A stretch of 64,000 nucleotides of DNA from CAVRUZ01 sp963724495 (GTDB taxonomy: Bacteria; Actinomycetota; Actinomycetes; Propionibacteriales; DAIQRJ01). Positions within the stretch are counted from its first letter, which is position 1; each line of letters opens with the position of its first letter. This document shows, piece by piece, positions 16,457-25,240 of this stretch. Where the stretch lies: positions 434,001 through 498,000 of the forward strand of contig CAVRUZ010000006.1 of assembly GCA_963724495.1 (NCBI GenBank), written 5' to 3'. The position numbers were made by a program, and so were the translations under genes. Under the pieces are notes generated by a model that saw only the letters and a program-made list of their open reading frames with translations, was not told the DNA's origin and searched no databases.

Positions 16457-17448
16457 CAGTCCTCGAAGGCGGCCACCGGCTGGCCCGTCGCCTTGGACCG
16501 GTAGCCGGCAACGGCGATCGCCGACGCGTTCAGGCCTGCCGTGCCGTCGATGAACGGCGGCCGGTTCTCGCGGATGGCGCCGAGGAAGTCCGCGACCATC
16601 GCCTGGTTCGGATCAGCGCCGAAGCTGCCGAAGCGCGTGTTGTCGCCGTAGGTGACGATGCGATCGCCGAAGGCGTCGACCGACATGCTCCCGTCGGTGC
16701 CGACGACCTCCAGCGTCAGGCCGCCCCACGTCGGGAAGGTCGGGAGCCGGCTCCACGAGCAGTCGATGGTGCCGATGGTGCCGTCCTCGAAGGTGACCGC
16801 CACCAGGCCACCCGTGTCGGTGCCGTGCTCCGGGGTGATGAGCTCGTTTCCCTGTGCGTACACCGTTTTCGGCACCGAGCCGGTGATCCAGCACATCAGG
16901 TCGCCGACGTGCACGGTGTGGTCCATCATGCAACCGCCGCCGGCTAGTGCGGCGTCTGCGAACCATCCACCAGGGCAGCTCCCGGGATTGGTCCCGGCCA
17001 TCGCGATGACCTGGCCGAGCCGCCCGGCCATCGCCGTCGCGGCCACCCGGGCGATCGGTGGCGAGTAGCGCATCGGGAACGCGACCGACAGCCACACCCC
17101 GGCCTTCGCGCACGCCTCGATCATGGCCCGGCCGTCGGCAACGGTGGTGGCGAGCGGCTTCTCGCTGAGCACGTGGCATCCCGCCGCGGCGGCCCGCTCG
17201 CAGAGGTCGCGGTGGAAGACGTTCTCCGCGGTGATGATCACGCCGTCGAGGTCACGCGAGAGTAGGTCGTCGTAGTCCGCCGCGAGGTCGATGCCGAAGC
17301 GTTCCCCGCCGGCCTTCGCCTGCTGCTCGTCGGGATCGGCGCCGATCACTTCCGCACCGAGTTCCTTCGACAGCGCCACCAGACCCGGCGTGTGCACGTG
17401 GGCGAACCCCATGATGCCGATGCGCAACTGCTTTCCCTTCATGTTCAC
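16456..17448 (-). CDS. Gfo/Idh/MocA family oxidoreductase (second gene of the sulfatase operon)
   Basis: 330 residues. N-terminal NAD(P)-binding fold with LRIGIMGFAHVHTPG in place of the usual GxGxxG, then EKPLATTVADGRAMIEAC with the family EKP motif. C-terminal substrate domain with GGGCMMDHTVHVGDLMCWITG, carrying the probable catalytic Asp/His. ATG 17448 gives an ATGA overlap with the upstream dehydrogenase; MKGK (17442) is an alternative. Members oxidise or epimerise sugars, inositols and related polyols. The unusual GFAHVHTPG loop may change cofactor binding. Confidence 0.88.
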   Translation of the reverse strand: MNMKGKQLRIGIMGFAHVHTPGLVALSKELGAEVIGADPDEQQAKAGGERFGIDLAADYDDLLSRDLDGVIITAENVFHRDLCERAAAAGCHVLSEKPLATTVADGRAMIEACAKAGVWLSVAFPMRYSPPIARVAATAMAGRLGQVIAMAGTNPGSCPGGWFADAALAGGGCMMDHTVHVGDLMCWITGSVPKTVYAQGNELITPEHGTDTGGLVAVTFEDGTIGTIDCSWSRLPTFPTWGGLTLEVVGTDGSMSVDAFGDRIVTYGDNTRFGSFGADPNQAMVADFLGAIRENRPPFIDGTAGLNASAIAVAGYRSKATGQPVAAFED

Positions 17449-18488
17449 ATCCAGGTCCCGGACGCCGAGCGGGTGCCCTCGCTCGCGACGGCCTTCAGAT
17501 CGTCTGGCACGGGTACCGGCTCGACCGCCTGCCCGGTGCGGATCGACGTGCGGACGGCGTCGGCCACGGCTACGGCGGCGATCGCGTCGGCGACGGCGAC
17601 CCGGGCCGGCTTGCCGAACTCGATCGCATCGGCCAGTTCGATGATCTCCTCGACGAACGGGGTGTCGCCCACCATCACCGGGAGCAGCCCGGCCCGGTCG
17701 AGCAGTTCCGGCCGGTCGGCACGCAGCACGGGATGGTCGTCGGAGTCGTGGACCGCCATGCCTTCGGTGCCGGCGATCTCGAACGACGTGGCGAAGCCCG
17801 ACTTCATCGCCCAGGAGGCCGTGAGGTGGGTGATGGCGCCGGACTCGTGCGTGAGGACCGCGAATGCCTGGGTGGCGACGTCACCGGTCTCGGCCTTGCC
17901 GGTGGCAAGCCCGTAGGCCCGCACGACGTCGCCGGCGAACCACCTGGCCTGGTCGATGTCGTGGATCATCAGGTCCATCACGACGCCGCCCGAGCGGGCC
18001 TCGGTGGTCATCCAGTCGTTGTGCGTCGGCAGCCCACCTGCCCGGCGGAACCGCAGCACCGCCGGCTGGCCCAGCCGGCCGGCCATCAGCTCGTCGTGAG
18101 CCGTGCGGTACTGGCCGAAGAACCTGACCACGTGGCCCACGTACAGCTGCACGCCGGCCTCGGCACAGGCCCGCGCCGCCGAGATGGCCTCGTCCGGCGT
18201 CATGCCGAGCGGCTTCTCGCACAGCACGTGCTTGCCTGCCGCTGCCACCTGACGGACGAGGTCGGCGTGGGTGTCGGACGGCGTGCAGATGTCGACGGTG
18301 TCGACGCGGTCGAGCAGCTCGGGAAGCGAGTCGACGACTGTCGCGAAGCCGCGCTCACGCGCCGCCTCGTTGCGCTCAGGGGCGATGTCGTACACGGTGA
18401 CGTCGAGATCGTGGCTGGCCGCCCGCTTCTCCCAGCCGGGTGCGTGCGCGCCCGCGATGCCGCCGAACCCGATCATTCCGATGCGCAT
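17445..18488 (-). CDS. Gfo/Idh/MocA family oxidoreductase (first gene of the sulfatase operon)
   Basis: 347 residues. Rossmann start MRIGMIGFGGIAGAHAPGW, cofactor segment VDTVDICTPSDTHADLV, EKPLGMTPDEAI (EKP motif) and the substrate-domain motif GGVVMDLMIHDIDQARWFAG with the probable catalytic Asp/His pair. It leads a four-gene minus-strand run: two dehydrogenases, sulfatase and GNAT, all joined by overlaps. Two such dehydrogenases in series with a sulfatase suggest oxidation and rearrangement of a sugar or inositol freed of sulfate. The gap to divergent radA (132 bp) should contain its promoter. Confidence 0.9.
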   Translation of the reverse strand: MRIGMIGFGGIAGAHAPGWEKRAASHDLDVTVYDIAPERNEAARERGFATVVDSLPELLDRVDTVDICTPSDTHADLVRQVAAAGKHVLCEKPLGMTPDEAISAARACAEAGVQLYVGHVVRFFGQYRTAHDELMAGRLGQPAVLRFRRAGGLPTHNDWMTTEARSGGVVMDLMIHDIDQARWFAGDVVRAYGLATGKAETGDVATQAFAVLTHESGAITHLTASWAMKSGFATSFEIAGTEGMAVHDSDDHPVLRADRPELLDRAGLLPVMVGDTPFVEEIIELADAIEFGKPARVAVADAIAAVAVADAVRTSIRTGQAVEPVPVPDDLKAVASEGTRSASGTWM

Positions 18489-18620
18489 GCGCCAGTGGCT
18501 CCTTCGCTCGCGACCCCGCGTCGGGCGGGCACCCCGACCGATTCAACCATCCGGGCAACGACCCGCTCGGGCCGGGCGGGGCTGCCCGGACTGTCGGCGC
18601 GTCCTGGTTGCATCGGGCCC

Positions 18621-20081
18621 ATGAGTGCCACCAGCCGTCAGCCATCGCCAGCCCCGAAGGCCAGGCCGGAGGTCTACACCTGCGGCGAATGCGGGTGGTC
18701 CACCGGCAAGTGGGTCGGCCGCTGCGGCGAGTGCCAGGCCTGGGGGACGGTGGAACTCGCGGGCTCCAGCCGCGGACCACGGGCCGTCGCCGGCCCGGTG
18801 AGCGAGCCCGCCCGCCCGATCGGCGAGGTCGACGCCGGCCAGGCCGGGACCTACCCGACGGGTATCGGCGAATTCGACCGCGTGGTCGGCGGCGGCATCG
18901 TGCCGGGTGGCGTCCTGCTCATGGCCGGTGAGCCGGGCATCGGCAAGTCCACCTTGCTGTTGGCCGTCGCGGCTGCGCTCGCGCGAAAGGGACTGCGCTG
19001 TCTCTACGTCACCGCCGAGGAATCCGCGGCCCAGGTACGGCTCCGGGCCGATCGGATCGGCGCACTGTCGGAGAACCTCTTCCTGGCCGCCGAGAACGAC
19101 CTGTCCGCGGTTCTGGGGCAGGTCGACGCCGTTCAGCCGCAGATCCTCATCGTCGACTCCATCCAGACCGTCGGCAGCATCGACAGCACCGGCACGGTCG
19201 GTGGCGTCTCGCAGGTCCGCGAGGTCGCCGCCGCCCTGATCCGGCTGGCGAAGGCACGCAACATCTCCACGTTCCTCGTCGGCCACGTCACCAAGGACGG
19301 GAACGTCGCCGGGCCCCGGGTGCTGGAGCATCTGGTCGACGTCGTCGTGTACTTCGACGGCGACCGGCATGCCCGGCTGCGACTCGTCCGCGCCGTGAAG
19401 AACCGGTACGGCGCCACCGACGAGGTCGGCTGTTTCGACCTCGGCGACGACGGCATCGCCGAGGTGCCCGACCCCTCCGGGCTGTTCCTCGTGCGCCGCG
19501 ACATCCCCGTCGCGGGAACCTGCGTCACGGTCACGATGGAGGGCACCCGGCCGCTGGTCACCGAGGTGCAGTCGCTCGCCGTGCTCGCGCCGGACAACTC
19601 ACCCCGGCGGACGACGCACGGCCTGGACTCCAATCGGGTGGCGATGACCATCGCCGTACTGCAGCGCAACAGCCCGAACGGGCTCAGTGGCAAGGAGATC
19701 TACACGTCGACGGTCGGCGGCGTCCGCATCACGGACACGTCCTGTGACCTGGCGGTTGCGCTGGCGGTCGACTCGGCCGCCTCCGGCCGCGCCCTGCCGA
19801 GCGAGCTCGTGGTGCTGGGTGAGCTGGCGCTCGCCGGGGACGTCCGGCCGGTCCGGGCCCTGCAGCGACGGCTGGCCGAGGCGGCCCGACTGGGCTTCCG
19901 CACGGCGTTCGTGCCGCCGGGCCTGCCCCGGTCCGGGGTGCCGGCCGGCCTCCGCGTCCTGGAGATCGGCAGCATCACCGGGGCCTTCCAGGCCCTCGAC
20001 CTGCTCCGTCGCTCACCGGCGCGGCCGGGTCCGGGGTCCCTGCGGGAATCGAGGGCCGCCCGTCTGTCGCCCGTACACTGA
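18621..20081 (+). CDS. radA: DNA repair protein RadA
   Basis: 486 residues. N-terminal zinc finger CGECGWSTGKWVGRCGEC (about residues 19-36), Walker A GEPGIGKST (about 107), Walker B ILIVDSIQT, the RadA-specific KNRYG motif and a C-terminal Lon-like domain (ITDTSCDLAVALAV, LGELALAGDVRPVRAL). RadA helps process recombination intermediates as a branch-migration helicase. I chose ATG 18621 because the sequence upstream is non-homologous. The gene lies 52 bp before disA, the usual actinobacterial order; DisA activity is known to be affected by RadA in other Gram-positives. Confidence 0.97.
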   Translation: MSATSRQPSPAPKARPEVYTCGECGWSTGKWVGRCGECQAWGTVELAGSSRGPRAVAGPVSEPARPIGEVDAGQAGTYPTGIGEFDRVVGGGIVPGGVLLMAGEPGIGKSTLLLAVAAALARKGLRCLYVTAEESAAQVRLRADRIGALSENLFLAAENDLSAVLGQVDAVQPQILIVDSIQTVGSIDSTGTVGGVSQVREVAAALIRLAKARNISTFLVGHVTKDGNVAGPRVLEHLVDVVVYFDGDRHARLRLVRAVKNRYGATDEVGCFDLGDDGIAEVPDPSGLFLVRRDIPVAGTCVTVTMEGTRPLVTEVQSLAVLAPDNSPRRTTHGLDSNRVAMTIAVLQRNSPNGLSGKEIYTSTVGGVRITDTSCDLAVALAVDSAASGRALPSELVVLGELALAGDVRPVRALQRRLAEAARLGFRTAFVPPGLPRSGVPAGLRVLEIGSITGAFQALDLLRRSPARPGPGSLRESRAARLSPVH

Positions 20082-20133
20082 CGCCGACCAGGCGCGCCGG
20101 CCGGCGCGTTGCCCGACGGACGGACCGTGCCGC

Positions 20134-21222
20134 GTGCCCCCACCTGATCGATTGCTGGACGCGAAGCTCCGCCAGACACTGGCGGCAGTGGCCCCGGGCA
20201 CGGACCTGCGCGACGGGCTCGAACGGATCCTCCGCGGGCGTACCGGGTGCCTGATCGTGCTCGGCAACGACCGGACGGTTGAGTCGCTGTGCACCGGCGG
20301 CTTCACTCTCGACGTCGAGTTCACCTCTACAGGTGTGCGCGAACTTGCGAAGATGGACGGCGCGATCATCCTCGACGGCGAGGCCGACCGCATCCACCGC
20401 GCCGCCGTGCATCTGATGCCGGACCACAGCATCCTCAGCGACGAGACCGGGACCCGCCACCGCACCGCCCAGCGGGTGTCGGTCCAGACCGGCGTGCCGG
20501 TGATCTCGGTGTCGGCGTCGATGCACATCATCGCGCTGTACGTCGACGGCGTCCGGTACGTCCTGGAGGACACCGCCAACATCCTGGCAAGGGCCAACCA
20601 GGCCCTGTCGACGCTCGAGCGCTACAAGATGCGTCTCGACGAGGTGGCCGGCTCACTCTCCGCGCTGGAGATCGAGGACGTCGCCACGCTCCGCGACGTC
20701 ACGCTGGTCGCCCAACGGCTGCAGATGGTCCGGCGCATCGCCAGCGAGATCGAGGGCTATGTGCTCGAACTCGGCACCGATGGGCGACTGCTCGCGCTCC
20801 AGCTCGACGAGCTCGTGGCGGGTGTCGACATCGACCGCGTGCTGCTCGTGCGTGACTACGTGAATCGCGGCAGCCACCCGCGGACGGTTCGTGAGGTCGA
20901 CGAGGCGCTGGACGAGCTCGACCGGCTCACCGACACCGAGCTGCTGGACCTGCGGATCGTGGCCAACGCGGCCGGGTTCGGCAGTGATCCACTCGACTCG
21001 GCGATCAGCCCGCGCGGACACCGGCTGCTCGCCCGTATCCCCCGGCTGCCGGTGTCGATCGTGGACCGGATGGTGGAGCACTTCGACTCGCTGCAGAAGC
21101 TGCTGTCGGCCTCGGTCGACGACCTGCAGACCGTGGAGGGCGTGGGTGAGAGCCGCGCCCGGGCGGTCCGGGAAGGCATGTCCCGCCTGGCCGAGTCGAG
21201 CATCCTCGAGCGCTACGTCTGA
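20134..21222 (+). CDS. disA: DNA integrity scanning diadenylate cyclase DisA
   Basis: 362 residues. Converts two ATP to cyclic di-AMP and stops when it meets branched DNA. The N-terminal cyclase domain has the DGA motif (MDGAIILD, Asp75) and RHR motif (Arg108-His109-Arg110). A linker helical bundle follows, and the C-terminal helix-hairpin-helix DNA-binding part contains DDLQTVEGVGESRARAVREG. The GTG at 20134 (VPPPDRLLD) is the best start; the open frame upstream lies inside radA. It ends next to a convergent broken gene, with a small hairpin at the stop. Confidence 0.96.
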   Translation: MPPPDRLLDAKLRQTLAAVAPGTDLRDGLERILRGRTGCLIVLGNDRTVESLCTGGFTLDVEFTSTGVRELAKMDGAIILDGEADRIHRAAVHLMPDHSILSDETGTRHRTAQRVSVQTGVPVISVSASMHIIALYVDGVRYVLEDTANILARANQALSTLERYKMRLDEVAGSLSALEIEDVATLRDVTLVAQRLQMVRRIASEIEGYVLELGTDGRLLALQLDELVAGVDIDRVLLVRDYVNRGSHPRTVREVDEALDELDRLTDTELLDLRIVANAAGFGSDPLDSAISPRGHRLLARIPRLPVSIVDRMVEHFDSLQKLLSASVDDLQTVEGVGESRARAVREGMSRLAESSILERYV

Positions 21223-21240
21223 GCCAGCCGCGTTCTGGCT
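21222..21240. terminator. Hairpin between convergent disA and broken Gfo/Idh gene
   Basis: AGCCAG (21222-21227) and CTGGCT (21235-21240) form a 6-bp stem with a 7-nt loop, beginning at the disA stop codon and covering the stop of the opposite gene. There is no clear T-run on either side, so terminator function is only suggested by position. Confidence 0.4.
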
Positions 21241-22421
21241 ACTCCCCGAAGTGGGCTGCGAGCTCGGCCGGAACCGGAGTGACGTCGACCCGGCCACCGC
21301 CGCCGCGGATCGACTCCGCAGCCGCGCAGCCCGCGGCAACGGCGTAGCGACCGGCCACCGGTGAGGTGTCGGTGTGGCCACCATCGCGGACGTAGCGCAG
21401 GAACTCGGCCACCGTCGACGGGTCCGCGCCCGCCGTGCGAGCCCTCCTTCACGTCCAGCGAGATCACCTTCGCCGCGTCGGGGTGGTAGCCGTCGGTTCG
21501 CTTGTTGAACAGGTGCACCGACGTCCCGGGCTCACCGTTGCCGAAGTTCTCGATCCTGCCCTCGGTGCCGATGATGGTGTAGCTGCGCCAGTAGTCGGGG
21601 GCGAAGTGGCACTGCTGGTAGGAGGCGAACGCCCCGTTCTGCAAAGTCATCAGCATCATCGAGACGTCCTCGACGTCGACCACGGGATTGAGGTCGCGCA
21701 TCGTGTGCTGCGGCCAGCGGTCCGGTCATCGGCGCCTCCCGCTCCTGCCACGGGGTCCAGTCCGCATCCGGATCGCGGCGCATCGCCGGGTCGCCGTAGA
21801 CCATCAGGTCTCCGACCGCCGACGTGCTCGCGGTGTAGCTGTCCATCAACCAGTGCAGGATGTCGATGTCGTGCGCGCCCTTCTGCAACAGCAGCGTGTT
21901 GGCCTTGGAGCGGTCGGCATGCCAGTCGCAGAAGTAGTAGTCGCCGCCGGTGGACACGAAGTGCCGGCACCAGCCGGTCTTCGGCTCTCCGATCGCCCCG
22001 TCCTGGACCAGTTCGCGCATCTTCCGGACGAACGGCGAGTGCCGCATGTTGTGCCCGAGATAGAGCCGCCGCCATCGCGGGCACGCACGGTCTCCAGCAG
22101 GTCGTCGGCATCGGCGGTGCTGATCGCCATCGGCTTCTCGAGGTAGACCGCGATGTCGTGTTCCAGCAGGAACTTCGCGTGCTCGTAGTGCAGGTAGTCA
22201 GGCGAGATCACGAACGCCGCGTCGAGGCCACGCTGCACGAACGACTCGAGATCGGTGTCGACGCTGGCTTCCCGCCCGAAGCGCTCGGCGAAACGCTCCG
22301 CCGACTTGGGCGACGGGTCGCAGAGCGCAACCACCGCCGAGCCCTGTCCCGGGTTGTGCGCGTATCGCGACAGGCCGCCGCGCATTCCGTATCCGACAAC
22401 GCCGATCTTCAGGTCAGCCAT
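21239..22421 (-). pseudogene. Gfo/Idh/MocA family oxidoreductase with three frameshifts
   Basis: Family sequence can be followed from ATG 22421 (MADLKIGVVGYGMRGGLSRY, EKPMAISTADADDLLETV) but the frame changes three times. Shift 1 at about 22066-22076 restores YLGHNMRHSPFVRKMRELV and KGAHDIDILHWLMDSY. Shift 2 at about 21714-21724 restores MRDLNPVVDVEDVSMM and YTIIGTEGRIENFGNG. Shift 3 at about 21430-21437 restores DPSTVAEFLRYVRDGG and ends at the TAG at 21239-21241. Rejoined, it would be about 394 residues with all domains present. All three sites sit in GC runs, so either an old pseudogene or sequencing indels are possible. Confidence 0.85.
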
Positions 22422-22463
22422 GGCTCCGAGGGTATCGAGGCCGATCGGCGCGGCTGTGGTCAG

Positions 22464-22509
22464 CCCTGTTCGACAGCGTTATCCCTGTTCGGCAGCGTTA
22501 TCCCTGTTC
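22464..22509. repeat. 19-bp tandem repeat spanning the stop codon of the PPOX-type gene
   Basis: The plus-strand unit CCCTGTTCGACAGCGTTAT occurs at 22464-22482, again at 22483-22501 with one change, and in part at 22502-22509. On the coding (minus) strand the unit contains GAACAGGGATAA, so the TAA stop of the PPOX-type gene (22498-22500) lies inside a unit. Confidence 0.9.
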
Positions 22510-22893
22510 CACGAGGCGATCTGCCTTCACCCGCACGTTGATGCGTTGCTCAGCGGCATTGCGGTAGGGGTAGCTGTCGACGCCGAGGTACTTGTGCGCG
22601 AGCGAGTCGATCAGGTCGTCGGCGCCCTCGGTGGTGAGTTCGGCGGTGCCCGAAATGCTGGCGAACCGCTGCGAGTCCTCGGGATCGAGAACGCTCACGG
22701 AAACCTGGGGGTTGGCCTTGAGGTGGTCGTCCTTCACCCGGCCAACAGCGGTGTTGAACACCACGTCGTCGCCGTCGACGTCGGCCCAGACCACGGTGTT
22801 GTGCGGCGAGCCGTCGGGGCGAAGCGTCGTCACCCAGGCGAGGTTCTTGCCCTCGAACAGGGCGCGGGCGTTGTCAGTGAGTTGCACGGTCAC
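22498..22893 (-). CDS. PPOX-class (pyridoxamine 5'-phosphate oxidase fold) protein, possibly F420-dependent
   Basis: 131 residues, one split-barrel domain: FEGKNLAWVTTLRPDGSPHN, VVWADVDGDDVVFNTAVGR, DDHLKANPQVSVSVLDPE and FASISGTAELTTEGA. The pattern fits the small actinobacterial F420 or FMN-binding PPOX proteins, which reduce or bind flavin-like cofactors; true PdxH proteins are longer. Its end lies within a 19-bp tandem repeat that also repeats the stop codon. Confidence 0.82.
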   Translation of the reverse strand: MTVQLTDNARALFEGKNLAWVTTLRPDGSPHNTVVWADVDGDDVVFNTAVGRVKDDHLKANPQVSVSVLDPEDSQRFASISGTAELTTEGADDLIDSLAHKYLGVDSYPYRNAAEQRINVRVKADRLVEQG

Positions 22894-23005
22894 GGTTGTC
22901 TGCTTCCTGATGGGTCGTCGAAAGTCTCACTATTGGTCGTCAAACAGGCGCAACCGGTAACCGGGCGGGCTTCTTCCCACAACCGCGAGGTGTCTCGCGG
23001 GCTGG

Positions 23006-23413
23006 TCACATGTCCCGCGCCGACAGAACGCAGAATTCGTTGCCCTCGGGGTCGGCCAGCACCGACCAGGTGGTGCCCTCCCCTTTGTCCTGACCGACGT
23101 CTGCCCTGGTTGCTCCCTTGGCCAGCAGCTCGTCGATGAGGGCGTCGCGGTCGTCGCTCAGGTGCGGAGCCAGGTCGATGTGCAGGCGGTTCTTCACCGT
23201 CTTGCCCTCCGGCACCGGCACGAACACCATCCCCGGCCCCACCCGGGTCCACTCCCCCTCCGAGAGGTGCTTCTCCTCGGCATGCCGGGGAACGATCGCC
23301 ACCTCGTCCTCCTGCTCGAAGACGATCTGCCAGTCGAGGACGTCGGCCCACCATCGGGCCTGCGCCGAGATGTCCTTGCAGTCGACGACGACCGTGTACC
23401 ACTTCAGTGCCAT
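23006..23413 (-). CDS. VOC family (glyoxalase/bleomycin-resistance fold) protein
   Basis: 135 residues with two beta-alpha-beta-beta-beta units: WYTVVVDCKDISAQARWWAD and LDWQIVFEQ at the N-terminus, NRLHIDLAPHLSDDRDALID in the middle and VLADPEGNEFCVL at the end. His and Glu at the expected metal positions (NRLHIDL, EGNEFCVL) suggest a metal-binding member, but the substrate is not known. ATG 23413 is preceded by a strong GGAGAGGTGGAT ribosome-binding region. The gene is divergent from mutY across 67 bp. Confidence 0.85.
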   Translation of the reverse strand: MALKWYTVVVDCKDISAQARWWADVLDWQIVFEQEDEVAIVPRHAEEKHLSEGEWTRVGPGMVFVPVPEGKTVKNRLHIDLAPHLSDDRDALIDELLAKGATRADVGQDKGEGTTWSVLADPEGNEFCVLSARDM

Positions 23414-23480
23414 GGCGGATCCACCTCTCCTCGGGTTGGCCGGGACAGGCGTGGGCCAACGGCTGGCAGGATTCCTCATC

Positions 23481-24485
23481 GTGCCGACAGACGACGAGCA
23501 GGCTGCGCGCCTTCGCCGGCAGGTGGTGCGGTGGTACCGGCGCAACGCGCGCGACCTGCCCTGGCGGCGGCCAGACGCGAGCCCGTGGGCCGTCCTCGTG
23601 AGCGAGGTGATGCTGCAGCAGACGCCGGTGGCCCGGGTACTCCCGGTCTGGCGACAGTGGCTGGCCGACTGGCCGGAGCCCGCTGCGCTCGCCGCGGCCG
23701 AGCCGGCTGCCGCGATCCGGGCATGGGGCCGACTCGGCTATCCGCGACGGGCACTGCGGCTGCATGCCGCGGCCAGGGTGATCGACGAACGGCACGGTGG
23801 GGCGGTACCCGACGACGAAGCCGCACTCCGGGCACTGCCGGGCATCGGTGAGTACACGGCTGCTGCCGTGCTCGCCTTCGCGTTCTCCCGGCGGCAGCCG
23901 GTGCTCGACACCAACGTCCGCCGGGTCCATGCCCGGGTCTTCGACGGCCGCGCCCACCCGCGTGCGGCGGCGATGAGTGCATCCGAGCGGTCGCGGGCGG
24001 CCAGGCTTCTCCCCCGGACCGGGCCGGCCGCAGCCGAGTTCAGCGTTGCGGTGATGGAGCTCGGGGCACTCGTCTGCACTGCGCGAGCGCCCGCCTGCGC
24101 CAGCTGCCCACTGGCGCGGGACTGTCGCTTCTTCGCACTCGGTGGCCCGCAGCCAGAGGAGCGGCGGCGAGGCCAGGGCTACGCCGGCACCGATCGGCAG
24201 GCCCGCGGAGCGCTGCTGGCGGTGCTCCGCGACGCCGATGGGCCGGTGCAGCCGGCGGACCTGGCCCTGGCGTGGAGTCCGGCTGAGCAACGCGAACGGG
24301 CACTCGCCAGCCTCGTCGTCGACGGGCTCGCGGTCGCCGCGGGCACGGGCTATGCGCTCCCGGGCGGTCAGCTCCCGGCGTCGATGATGCTTCCCGAGGC
24401 TTCCCCGGGAGCCAGCGACGCCTTGGCGGCCCAGCGCACGTCCGGGTCGGGCACCGGAACAGAGCTCACGAGCAGCTGGGAGTAG
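23481..24485 (+). CDS. mutY: A/G-specific adenine glycosylase MutY
   Basis: Removes adenine mispaired with 8-oxoguanine. 334 residues from GTG 23481. Visible are VSEVMLQQTPVARV with catalytic Glu42, the helix-hairpin-helix ALPGIGEYTAAAV, the catalytic Asp in VLDTNVRRVHARVF, and the 4Fe-4S ligands CTARAPACASCPLARDC (C-x6-C-x2-C-x5-C). Short actinobacterial MutY proteins without a NUDIX-like domain usually end near GYALPG; here the frame continues about 39 residues, antisense to the end of the ABC ATPase gene. That tail looks non-homologous and may reflect a lost stop codon. Confidence 0.93.
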   Translation: MPTDDEQAARLRRQVVRWYRRNARDLPWRRPDASPWAVLVSEVMLQQTPVARVLPVWRQWLADWPEPAALAAAEPAAAIRAWGRLGYPRRALRLHAAARVIDERHGGAVPDDEAALRALPGIGEYTAAAVLAFAFSRRQPVLDTNVRRVHARVFDGRAHPRAAAMSASERSRAARLLPRTGPAAAEFSVAVMELGALVCTARAPACASCPLARDCRFFALGGPQPEERRRGQGYAGTDRQARGALLAVLRDADGPVQPADLALAWSPAEQRERALASLVVDGLAVAAGTGYALPGGQLPASMMLPEASPGASDALAAQRTSGSGTGTELTSSWE

Positions 24486-25240
24486 GAGTGCTGCGGGTTG
24501 TCGATGACCTGCCTCGTCGGCCCCGACTCCACGATCTCGCCGCGGTACAGGATGTGGATGTCGTCACCCACCTGGTAGGCCGTCGACAGGTCGTGGGTGA
24601 TGTAGAGGAACACGACGCCGAGCTCGTCCCGCATGCGCGTCATCACCGACAGGATCGTCGCCCGCAGGGACGCATCGACCATCGACACCGGCTCGTCGGC
24701 GACGATCAGCCGGGGACGGAAGAGGAACGCGCGAGCCATCATCATCCGCTGCCGCTGACCACCGGAGAGTTGGTGCGGGTGCTTGGTGAGCAGGTCCTCG
24801 TCCAGCCCGACAACCTCGAGGGCATCCCCCACCAGTCGGCGCGCATCGGCCTTCGACTCCGCCAGGCTGAACTGCTTGATGGCGGTCGTGAACACGTGCT
24901 GCACGGGATAGAACGGGTTGTAGACGCCGAACGGGTCCTGGAAGATCGCCTGGACCTCGCGCCGGTACCCCAGCCAGTCGCGGCGGCTGAAGCCGGCGAC
25001 GTCCTGGCCCCGGAATCGGACCAGTCCGGTCGTCGGCCGGGTGAACCCGAGGACCACATTGGCCAACGTGCTCTTGCCGCTGCCGCTCTCACCGGCCAGC
25101 GTGCTGATCGCAGCCGGCGACTCCGCGATTGAGAGGGAGACTCCGGACAGGGCGACCGTCGCATCCTTCTTACCGCCGTACCGGACCACGACGTCGCTCA
25201 ACTCCAGCAGTGGCTGCCCATTCTGTGATGGCTGGCTCAT
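24368..25240 (-). CDS. Dipeptide/oligopeptide-type ABC transporter ATP-binding protein (DppF-like)
   Basis: 290 residues. Walker A GESGSGKST (about 50), Q-loop FQDPFGVYNPFY, signature LSGGQRQRM, Walker B RLIVADEPVSMVD and the switch His in YITHDLSTAY. The C-terminal oligopeptide-ABC extension (SYSQLLVSSVPVPDPD) is present. The GESGSGKST loop is typical of the Dpp/Opp subfamily. ATG 25240 overlaps the stop of the partner ATPase (ATGA). The 3' end overlaps mutY tail-to-tail by 118 bp. It provides half of the energy unit of the importer encoded at 24.4-29.9 kb. Confidence 0.93.
   Translation of the reverse strand: MSQPSQNGQPLLELSDVVVRYGGKKDATVALSGVSLSIAESPAAISTLAGESGSGKSTLANVVLGFTRPTTGLVRFRGQDVAGFSRRDWLGYRREVQAIFQDPFGVYNPFYPVQHVFTTAIKQFSLAESKADARRLVGDALEVVGLDEDLLTKHPHQLSGGQRQRMMMARAFLFRPRLIVADEPVSMVDASLRATILSVMTRMRDELGVVFLYITHDLSTAYQVGDDIHILYRGEIVESGPTRQVIDNPQHSYSQLLVSSVPVPDPDVRWAAKASLAPGEASGSIIDAGS

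Noticed and set aside
17733..18620. Upstream extension of the radA frame
   Set aside because: The extension is antisense to a Gfo/Idh gene; RadA similarity begins only at the zinc finger after 18621.
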